In this document: piece by piece, positions 1 to 4,756 of the stretch
Position numbering within the stretch: the first letter of the stretch is position 1
How the letters are laid out: each line of letters begins with the position of its first letter
Assembly (NCBI GenBank): GCA_016211245.1
Contig: JACQSQ010000060.1
Location: forward strand, 1-5,430
Reading direction: 5' to 3'
From: Candidatus Woesearchaeota archaeon
GTDB lineage: Archaea > Nanobdellota > Nanobdellia > Woesearchaeales > GW2011-AR4
Length of the DNA: 5,430 nucleotides
Translations under genes and position numbers: made by a program
The notes under the pieces: generated by a model
Database searches by the model: none
Seen by the model: the letters and a program-made list of their open reading frames with translations, nothing else
What the model was told of the DNA's origin: nothing

Positions 1-1120
1 CAACAATCTTGTCTAATGTGTACGGCAATACATTGTCCTTTGTCGGCTTCACGCAGTTTGCAATGGCATGCGCCGCAGCTATCTTCATCTCGCTATTTAT
101 TTTGGTTGCTTTTGCATCCAAAGCTCCCCTGAATAATCCAGGAAAGGCCAGCGAATTGTTGATTTGATTGGGAAAGTCGCTTCTGCCCGTGCCAACAACT
201 TTTGCAACTTTGATTGCTTCATCGAATGATATTTCCGGAGTGGGATTTGCCATCGCAAAGACTATGGCATCCTTGTTCATTGCCCTTAAATCTTCAGCGT
301 TGAGTAGATTGCCCCTTGACAGCCCGATAAAGGCATCAGCGCCTTCCAGAGCATTCTTAAGGGTGCCCTGCCTCTTTGACCTGTTGGTCATCTTTGCCAT
401 CTGCCTCTTGAATTCATTCAAATCAGGCCTGCCGTCATAGATTATGCCCTTGCTGTCGCAAAGCACCAACTCCCTTACACATGTGCAAATCTTTTTGTCT
501 ATGTTTAGGCAGGTCAACAGCTTGGCAGTCGCCGTGCCGGCAGCTCCTGCTCCGTTTATCACAACTTTCAGGTTTTCTATGTCCTTGTTTACGACCTTTG
601 CTGCGTTTATTAAGGCCGCTAGAACAACGATGGCTGAGCCGTGCTGGTCGTCATGCATTACCGGAATTCCAATGTGCTGCAGCTCATTCTCTATGGTAAA
701 ACATCTTGGAGCCGATATGTCCTCAAGGTTGATTCCTCCGAAAGCAGGAGCTATGTTTTTTACTATGCTTATTATTTCCTTGTCGTCCTGCGTTTTCAGG
801 CATATTGGAAAAGCATCAATGCCCGCCAGTTCCTTGAAAAGAATGCACTTGCCCTCCATGACAGGCAAAGAAGCTTCCGCCCCTATGTCTCCGAGCCCAA
901 GAACAGCCGAGCCGTCACTCACAACTGCAACAGAATTAGACTTCATTGTGTAATCATAAACAGTACTTTTGTTTGCAGCAATTTCCTTGCAGACTTCTGC
1001 AACTCCGGGGGTGTATACTAAACTCAAATCCTCTTTTGTCTTTACCGCTACTTTTGACTTGACTGCAAGCTTGCCCTTGTTCACTCTGTGGAGCTTTAAT
1101 GCTTCCTCTTTTAAGTTCAT
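1..1120 (-). CDS. Malic enzyme (oxaloacetate-decarboxylating malate dehydrogenase), C-terminus cut off by window edge
   Basis: Cytosolic enzyme that oxidatively decarboxylates L-malate to pyruvate and CO2 while reducing NAD(P)+. The ATG at 1120 opens 373 codons that run off the left edge. From my knowledge of the short prokaryotic/archaeal form (about 430-440 aa), roughly 60 residues are missing. Visible landmarks: SLVYTPGVAEVCKEIA at residues 33-48, with the catalytic Tyr36; SDGSAVLGLGDIG at 68-80; MEGKCILFKELAG at 88-100, with the catalytic Lys91; FGGINLEDI at 127-135 and MHDDQHGSA at 155-163, which supply the metal-binding acidic residues; the Rossmann dinucleotide loop INGAGAAG at 188-195; ANPTPEIS at 291-298; and TGRSDFPNQINNSLAFPG at 311-328. 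A Cys-rich stretch (Cys204, 212, 214, 221) follows the first Rossmann helix and seems slightly longer than usual. Whether NAD+ or NADP+ is preferred cannot be read from the sequence. It is divergent from the unknown gene at 1243. Family assignment is very secure. Confidence 0.96.
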   Translation of the reverse strand, partial: MNLKEEALKLHRVNKGKLAVKSKVAVKTKEDLSLVYTPGVAEVCKEIAANKSTVYDYTMKSNSVAVVSDGSAVLGLGDIGAEASLPVMEGKCILFKELAGIDAFPICLKTQDDKEIISIVKNIAPAFGGINLEDISAPRCFTIENELQHIGIPVMHDDQHGSAIVVLAALINAAKVVNKDIENLKVVINGAGAAGTATAKLLTCLNIDKKICTCVRELVLCDSKGIIYDGRPDLNEFKRQMAKMTNRSKRQGTLKNALEGADAFIGLSRGNLLNAEDLRAMNKDAIVFAMANPTPEISFDEAIKVAKVVGTGRSDFPNQINNSLAFPGLFRGALDAKATKINSEMKIAAAHAIANCVKPTKDNVLPYTLDKIV

Positions 1121-1143
1121 ATTATAGAAAGTGATTAAACAGG

Positions 1144-1153
1144 TATTTTTAAA
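1144..1153 (-). promoter_or_regulatory. TATA box of the malic enzyme gene
   Basis: On the minus strand this reads TTTAAAAATA, a good archaeal TATA element. Its centre lies about 28 nt upstream of the ATG at 1120. Since archaeal transcription usually starts about 25 nt downstream of the TATA centre, the mRNA would be leaderless or carry only a few untranslated bases. No Shine-Dalgarno sequence precedes the ATG, which agrees. Assigned from sequence and spacing only. Confidence 0.55.
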
Positions 1154-1201
1154 GGTTGTTGTGGATTTTTATGAGTGTTCAATTTGATAATCAGTTCACA
1201 C

Positions 1202-1210
1202 TTTAAGAAT
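1202..1210 (+). promoter_or_regulatory. Possible TATA-like element for the unknown gene at 1243
   Basis: TTTAAGAAT lies about 36 nt upstream of the ATG at 1243, so transcription would start near 1231-1234, just before or at the GGTGA ribosome binding site. The match to a TATA box is weak. An A/T-rich stretch near 1165-1172 (ATTTTTAT) is a competing candidate that would give a leader of about 45 nt. The 122-bp gap at 1121-1242 otherwise shows nothing I can name. Confidence 0.25.
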
Positions 1211-1232
1211 TAGCCAAGATTTCTGCACTTTT

Positions 1233-1237
1233 GGTGA
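1233..1237 (+). promoter_or_regulatory. Shine-Dalgarno GGTGA deciding the start at 1243
   Basis: GGTGA matches the archaeal consensus GGAGGTGA and stands 5 nt before the ATG at 1243. It supports this ATG over the next in-frame ATG at 1291, and implies that this mRNA has a leader, unlike its neighbours, whose TATA boxes sit too close to the ATG for one. Confidence 0.6.
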
Positions 1238-1242
1238 AATAA

Positions 1243-1605
1243 ATGGAAAAATTGAATGAAAAACAAGATAGAGGATTTGAGGTTGCCGAGATGACATTCA
1301 GGCATGGTGCATTGCCACTTATTGTAACAGGTAAAGATTATAATATGCAGTCTACTGGAAATAGAAGCCTACAAGAACATGGTCCCACAACATTTATGCT
1401 CCCAACAGGTGATGTTTTCCCTGGAAAAAAGGACAATCCAGAAGTATGGAAAGATATTTACGAAGCTGCAATAAAATATCTGAATGGAAATGGAAAATCA
1501 TTGTACAATGCAATAAAGAGAAGTTTACAATATAATAGAGGGGGTTTCGATACAAGAGCAAAAAGTGGAATGACTGTTTTTTCACCTTTTATTCAGTCAA
1601 ATTAA
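1243..1605 (+). CDS. Hypothetical protein of 120 residues, family not recognised
   Basis: I do not recognise this protein. It appears to be a complete soluble protein: no signal peptide and no membrane-spanning segment. The N-terminal half is mixed polar/hydrophobic with RHGALPLIVTGKDY at about 20-33 (likely a beta strand) and PTTFMLPTGDVFPGKK at 48-63. Residues about 65-98 (from NPEVWKDIYEAAIKYL) look like two amphipathic helices split at NGNGKS. The tail 99-120 is glycine- and polar-rich. No catalytic motif or cysteine pattern is evident, and there are no cysteines at all. A real gene is favoured by the Shine-Dalgarno at the right spacing, the lack of a competing long frame, a fit between convergent nurA (8-nt gap) and divergent malic enzyme, and a T-run straight after the stop. 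Function and link to the neighbours are unknown. Confidence 0.7.
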   Translation: MEKLNEKQDRGFEVAEMTFRHGALPLIVTGKDYNMQSTGNRSLQEHGPTTFMLPTGDVFPGKKDNPEVWKDIYEAAIKYLNGNGKSLYNAIKRSLQYNRGGFDTRAKSGMTVFSPFIQSN

Positions 1606-1608
1606 TTA

Positions 1609-1614
1609 TTTTTT
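1609..1614 (+). terminator. T-run terminator after the unknown gene
   Basis: Six T residues on the plus strand begin 4 nt after the stop codon at 1603-1605. Archaeal RNA polymerase can terminate at oligo-T tracts in the non-template strand without a hairpin. The tract touches the last codon of the convergent nurA gene, so the two transcripts would end almost back to back. No matching T-run is seen downstream of nurA on the minus strand. Confidence 0.4.
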
Positions 1615-2651
1615 CAAAAACTTATCCTATCCAGAATCTCATGAGCATTAACCGCGCTTAAGTATTTCTCTATGTTTCTATTATTCAACTTAACCAAAAG
1701 CATTGTCTTCAAAGATTCTTTTTCTTGGTTAGAGACTCTCGCTAGTCTATCAGCTTCAACCAGTCCATAAGGATAGCCAATAAATATGGGGTCTATGGAG
1801 TTTGCAGTTAATTCATTTATTATTTCCTTGGCCTTATTTTTCTGCACATTGAATATCTCAAACCTGAATATGTGCTTTGATTTTTCATGGAACTTGGCAA
1901 AAAACATCTCTGCCTTGTGGTTGTGGTTTTTTATATCCACAATCGGATAATAAAGCCACGAGTCTAAATTGCTTATGCTTGATAACACAGCGCTAAGCAA
2001 ATTCCCATTTTCTGTAAATAAAGAAGTCGTCTTGCTCAAAGCGCTCAAAACGACATTATTTTTATCGCACGATCCATATAAATCATTAAGATAATTGTTT
2101 TCATTAGTCAAAGTTGATTGCAAATTCCCGTCTAAAACAATGAAATCGGAAAGATTATTGTCAGAAACGTATTTTGCCAGCCTTAATTCCGCAAATCTCC
2201 TTATTGCATTTGCAATATTGCTTATTTCTGCCCGGTTTATTCCGTGCATTAAGGTGTGGTCCAAAGAATTGAAAGACATTTCATCTAATTTCAGGTTGTT
2301 ATTCAAATTGAAAATCGTAGTCTTGAAATATATCTCATCTTCCTCATTTACCGCTTTTACAAAAGCTAAAATCTCAAATCTTTTGGCGGCAATTTTCCTG
2401 TTATTTTGATAAATAGCATAGCAAGTTCTTATGATATTCAATGAAAAATTTGCAGAGCCGATTATTTCAGCATTTCCGCCATCGATGAACGCGATTTTTT
2501 TGCCAGAAATTGTTTTTTTAAGCTCATGAAAGTTCTTAATGTCAATCCTATGCGCCCTGTAGCCTTCGCCTGAGAATTTGGGATATGTTTCTGTGAAAAT
2601 TTCTTTCTCATTTATTGTGCTTAATATTTTATCTATTACTTCGTCAAACAT
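1614..2651 (-). CDS. nurA: NurA-family 5'-3' nuclease (DNA end resection)
   Basis: NurA is a Mn-dependent nuclease with an RNase H-like core. In archaea it works as a ring with the HerA hexameric translocase, alongside Mre11-Rad50, to resect DNA double-strand breaks. The 345-residue length fits the family. Visible landmarks: IAFIDGGNAEI at residues 53-63, with the motif-I Asp57; FIVLDGNLQST at 170-180, with a second catalytic-type Asp174; an LSKT loop at 205-208 with Lys207; IGYPYGLVEADRLARV at 291-306; and the C-terminal SAVNAHEILDRISF at 332-345, whose His337 matches the family's conserved histidine. Start: the ATG at 2651 lies about 25 nt below a TATA-like box, suggesting a leaderless mRNA. 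It sits 37 bp after the NAD-kinase-like gene on the same strand. Its usual partners herA, mre11 and rad50 are not in the window. The gene is visibly A/T-richer than malic enzyme. Confidence 0.85.
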   Translation of the reverse strand: MFDEVIDKILSTINEKEIFTETYPKFSGEGYRAHRIDIKNFHELKKTISGKKIAFIDGGNAEIIGSANFSLNIIRTCYAIYQNNRKIAAKRFEILAFVKAVNEEDEIYFKTTIFNLNNNLKLDEMSFNSLDHTLMHGINRAEISNIANAIRRFAELRLAKYVSDNNLSDFIVLDGNLQSTLTNENNYLNDLYGSCDKNNVVLSALSKTTSLFTENGNLLSAVLSSISNLDSWLYYPIVDIKNHNHKAEMFFAKFHEKSKHIFRFEIFNVQKNKAKEIINELTANSIDPIFIGYPYGLVEADRLARVSNQEKESLKTMLLVKLNNRNIEKYLSAVNAHEILDRISF

Positions 2652-2671
2652 AGCAATAGAATGATGTATTG

Positions 2672-2680
2672 ATTTTTAAG
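2672..2680 (-). promoter_or_regulatory. Possible TATA box of nurA
   Basis: The minus strand reads CTTAAAAAT, centred about 25 nt upstream of the nurA ATG at 2651 and lying inside the 37-bp gap after the NAD-kinase-like gene. The spacing fits a leaderless transcript, so nurA may have its own promoter rather than rely on read-through. Such A/T strings are common in this sequence, so confidence is limited. Confidence 0.4.
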
Positions 2681-2688
2681 ATTATTGT

Positions 2689-3678
2689 TTAAACACCGTA
2701 AACAGTCTGCCTTGCGTCTATAAAGTGCGGCTGGCTGCTAATCAGATTGTTCCTGATAAGTATATCCAAGGCATACCTTACTGTCCTTTCAGGCAGCAAG
2801 GAAGCGTTTATCAATTCCTTTTGCGTCATGTTGCCTTCGTGCATAAGTATCCTGTAAACGAGCTTTGCGCTTGCGGGCATGTCTTTCAATTTGTTGATGT
2901 TAGTCTTTAATGTCCTTTTCTTCAGCTTGCTTTCAATCCCGTATTCCTTGGAAAATATTATGAAATTTGCATCATAAGGTGATTTTTCAATAATCATCTC
3001 AGTCGCATGAACCGGAACTCTGACTTCGCCGTCAACTATAGCCATTGGATTGCTTCCTTCTATATCAGCTATTTTTATTTTAGTAGTATCTGCAATAACC
3101 AGCGGAGAATGATTTTCCAAGGAGGATATGGACGCTATTGTCAGGATGTGCGGCTCATCCAGCACAATTGGGCCTCCTGCGGACAGGGAATAGCCGGTGC
3201 TTCCAGTCGGCGTGGCAACTATTATCCCGTCGCTCGAGTCCTTCCAGAATGTCTCGCCATTTAACATCAAAGAGTGCTTAAGCAGGGAAGCGCTTTTCGA
3301 GCAAAACAATCCTATATCGTTCAGGCCGATAGGCGTTGTTGTCCTGCTAAATTTTGCGACTAATCTCGCCCTTTTGAATATTTCGTATTTGCCTTTTCTT
3401 ATCAGATTAAGAAAGTGCTTAAGGTTTAACGAGTTGGCCTGTGCCAAGAAGCTCTGGGTGGAAGCAACAGCAAAAACAGGCACTTGAAGTTTCCCCAGTG
3501 TCCTGAAAGTTTCCAGAATGAATTTATTATCCCCTATGGCTATGGCAATTTCATAATCTTTGTTCAACTCATTTTCCCTGCCAAACGCATATTTTATGTG
3601 ATTTTCCCTAAGGTAGTTTGCTGCAATTTTTGCGAGATTTGCGGATTCCTTGTCTGACTTAGAGGTTATGAAATACAT
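2689..3678 (-). CDS. nadK: NAD kinase-like protein fused to a C-terminal winged-helix DNA-binding domain
   Basis: NAD kinases phosphorylate NAD+ to NADP+. This 329-residue protein (numbered from the ATG at 3678) has the NadK fold at about 1-245, a basic linker at 246-263 (KLKKRTLKTN) and a winged helix at 264-329. The NAD-binding half is well preserved: LND at 119-121, DGIIVATPTGSTGYSLSAGG at 150-169, and VDGE at 215-218. The catalytic GGDGT motif is not: the region reads AIGDNKFIL at 47-55, so an ungapped fit puts Asn51 at the catalytic Asp. The next motif, usually GVNxGxLGF, is also eroded (AVASTQSFL, 70-78). The winged helix has TQKELINAS (285-293), turn LLP, recognition helix ERTVRYALDIL (297-307) and wing DARQTVY (321-327), a pattern typical of archaeal regulators. 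A TTG at 3690 would add four residues, but the ATG sits 26 nt below a TATA box. Divergent from nadA. It could be a weak kinase, but I favour a NAD(P)-responsive regulator. Confidence 0.88.
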   Translation of the reverse strand: MYFITSKSDKESANLAKIAANYLRENHIKYAFGRENELNKDYEIAIAIGDNKFILETFRTLGKLQVPVFAVASTQSFLAQANSLNLKHFLNLIRKGKYEIFKRARLVAKFSRTTTPIGLNDIGLFCSKSASLLKHSLMLNGETFWKDSSDGIIVATPTGSTGYSLSAGGPIVLDEPHILTIASISSLENHSPLVIADTTKIKIADIEGSNPMAIVDGEVRVPVHATEMIIEKSPYDANFIIFSKEYGIESKLKKRTLKTNINKLKDMPASAKLVYRILMHEGNMTQKELINASLLPERTVRYALDILIRNNLISSQPHFIDARQTVYGV

Positions 3679-3700
3679 ACGGCAAAGCAACGCGTTCCGC

Positions 3701-3708
3701 TTAATATA
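3701..3708 (-). promoter_or_regulatory. TATA box of the NAD kinase-like gene
   Basis: The minus strand reads TATATTAA, centred 26 nt upstream of the ATG at 3678. This predicts transcription starting at or within a base or two of that ATG, hence a leaderless mRNA, and argues against the TTG at 3690 as the start. The large palindrome begins 10 bp farther upstream, close enough for a bound protein to touch the basal transcription factors. Confidence 0.6.
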
Positions 3709-3718
3709 TGTTTTGATT

Positions 3719-3739
3719 TATAGGCAAAATTTGCCTATA
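3719..3739. promoter_or_regulatory. Perfect 21-bp palindrome, probable operator between the regulator gene and nadA
   Basis: Arms TATAGGCAAA and TTTGCCTATA flank a single central A at 3729; all ten base pairs match and the symmetry breaks at 3718/3740. An odd-length palindrome with 10-bp arms is the usual form of site for a dimeric winged-helix regulator. It lies between the two divergent TATA boxes (10 bp from that of the regulator gene and 39 bp from that of nadA). It is followed by no T-run and lies in no transcript, so a terminator is unlikely. The neighbouring fusion protein is the natural candidate ligand; that link is inference. Confidence 0.7.
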
Positions 3740-3751
3740 TTTTTGCTTTTT

Positions 3752-3764
3752 CAAGAAATTCTTG
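3752..3764. promoter_or_regulatory. Second, shorter palindrome upstream of nadA
   Basis: CAAGAA and TTCTTG flank a central A at 3758, giving 13 bp of perfect symmetry. Its right side runs on into TTGCCT (3762-3767), the same hexamer found in the right arm of the main palindrome (3731-3736), 31 bp away or about three helical turns. It ends about 14 bp before the nadA TATA box. It may be a weaker second site for the same regulator, or chance in A/T-rich DNA. Confidence 0.35.
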
Positions 3765-3778
3765 CCTGTTTGGTTAAG

Positions 3779-3788
3779 TATTTAAATA
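3779..3788 (+). promoter_or_regulatory. TATA box of the nadA-nadC operon
   Basis: TATTTAAATA is a strong archaeal TATA element, itself palindromic. Its centre is about 25 nt before the ATG at 3809, so transcription should begin at that ATG and the nadA mRNA should be leaderless. This is the main reason for choosing 3809 as the nadA start, rather than the in-frame ATG at 3839 or far-upstream codons that would read through the promoter. Confidence 0.7.
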
Positions 3789-3808
3789 AAATTATTATAA
3801 CATTGCGC

Positions 3809-4756
3809 ATGGAACAAAGATTATTTCCCCAAAGTCTTATGAATGACAATGAGAAATTAATAGAGCTGATTCTTGAACTGAAAAAGCAGAGAAATGCCGT
3901 CATTTTGGTCCATAATTACCAGCGTCCGGAAATGTTCAGAATTGCCGACTACATAGGAGACTCCTTGGGATTGTCAGTTGCAGCGGCAAAAACAGATGCT
4001 GATGTAATCTTATTCTGCGGCGTTAAATTCATGGCAGAAACTGCAAAAGTGCTGAGCCCGCATAAAACAGTCTTGCTGCCGAACCTTGATGCCGGCTGCT
4101 CATTGGCTGATATGGCGGATGTTAAAAAGCTAAAAGAAATTAAAGAGAAATACCCGGATGCAGCAGTTGTAAGCTATGTGAACACAACAGCCGATGTAAA
4201 GGCAATCTCTGACATATGCTGCACATCTGCCAATGCTGTCGAGGTTGTGAATTCACTGCCAAATAAAAAGATTATTTTCCTTCCTGACCGAAATCTTGGA
4301 AGATACGTGCAGCAGCACACAGATAAAGAGATTATATTATGGGATGGCTACTGCTTTGTGCATGACAAATTAGACGCGCAAACATTGATGGATTTCAAGC
4401 AAAGATATCCTGATGCAAAGGTCATCGCGCATCCCGAATGCAAAGATGAGTTATTGAAATTATCAGACTATATTTGCGGAACAGGTGGAATGGCAAAATT
4501 TGCCAAGTCAGATGGCTCAAAGAATTTCATTGTTGTGACAGAATGCGGCATGACCGACAAGCTACGGCAGGATGTCCCTGAAAAGAATTTCCTGTCGTTC
4601 TGCAACATTTGCCCTTACATGAAATCAACAACTCTTCCTTTGGTTGCAAGATCATTGGTAACAAACACGAATGAGATAACATTGCCAGAAAAAATAATAA
4701 GGGATGCAAGAAAAGCAATAGATAGGATGCTTGAAATCTCCAAAAATGCAGCCTAG
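3809..4756 (+). CDS. nadA: Quinolinate synthase NadA
   Basis: This [4Fe-4S] enzyme condenses iminoaspartate with dihydroxyacetone phosphate to quinolinate in de novo NAD synthesis. The product is 315 residues, close to compact archaeal/Thermotoga-type NadA. The three cluster cysteines known in the family map to Cys97 (AGCSLADM), Cys182 (GYCFVHDK) and Cys268 (CNICPYMK); their spacings of 85 and 86 match other compact NadA proteins. Substrate-site signatures: HNYQ at 35-38 with Tyr37; FCGVKFMAETAKVLSP at 69-84; SYVNT at 122-126 with Tyr123 and Asn125; HPE at 208-210; GTGGM at 224-228; TECGM at 244-248. All three pseudo-repeat domains are present. The open frame extends upstream to 3650, but the TATA box spacing fixes the ATG at 3809; an ATG at 3839 is possible yet has no Shine-Dalgarno. 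It overlaps nadC by 11 nt. No gene for the iminoaspartate-making enzyme (NadB or NadX) is visible. Confidence 0.97.
   Translation: MEQRLFPQSLMNDNEKLIELILELKKQRNAVILVHNYQRPEMFRIADYIGDSLGLSVAAAKTDADVILFCGVKFMAETAKVLSPHKTVLLPNLDAGCSLADMADVKKLKEIKEKYPDAAVVSYVNTTADVKAISDICCTSANAVEVVNSLPNKKIIFLPDRNLGRYVQQHTDKEIILWDGYCFVHDKLDAQTLMDFKQRYPDAKVIAHPECKDELLKLSDYICGTGGMAKFAKSDGSKNFIVVTECGMTDKLRQDVPEKNFLSFCNICPYMKSTTLPLVARSLVTNTNEITLPEKIIRDARKAIDRMLEISKNAA
4492..4504. repeat. Exact second copy of the 13-bp operator core inside nadA
   Basis: GGCAAAATTTGCC here is identical to the central 13 bp of the palindrome at 3723-3735, and the symmetry extends one base pair each side (T4491/A4505). It lies within nadA codons for Met-Ala-Lys-Phe-Ala-Lys, so it could arise from coding alone. 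It could also be an auxiliary binding site about 770 bp downstream of the main one. The identity is seen directly; function is speculation. Confidence 0.4.

Noticed and set aside
168..1021. Several plus-strand open frames opposite malic enzyme
   Set aside because: They are antisense to a strongly conserved enzyme, overlap one another in different frames, lack ribosome binding sites and resemble no protein family.
1174..1202. Weak inverted repeat AGTGT...ACACT in the malic enzyme/unknown gene gap
   Set aside because: Arms of only 5 bp with 19 bp between them are expected by chance at this length; no support as an operator or hairpin.
1394..1585. 63-residue minus-strand frame opposite the unknown small gene
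   Set aside because: It has low-complexity hydrophobic composition and no start signals; the plus-strand frame has a Shine-Dalgarno and better packing.
2095..2409. 104-residue plus-strand frame inside nurA
   Set aside because: It is antisense to clear NurA motifs; its hydrophobic look comes from complementing A-rich Lys/Asn codons.
2725..3487. Plus-strand open frames inside the NAD-kinase-like gene
   Set aside because: They are antisense shadows of a gene with recognisable motifs in the correct frame; no start signals.
3719..3739. The palindrome as a transcription terminator or RNA hairpin
   Set aside because: It lies between two divergent promoters, upstream of both predicted transcription starts, so it should not be transcribed by either gene.
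3650..3808. Upstream extension of the nadA open frame (53 extra residues)
   Set aside because: It would translate through the nadA TATA box and the palindrome and overlap the divergent gene; the extra residues do not resemble any NadA N-terminus.
4527..4718. 63-residue minus-strand frame inside nadA
   Set aside because: It is antisense to the conserved TECGM and CNICPYMK region of nadA.
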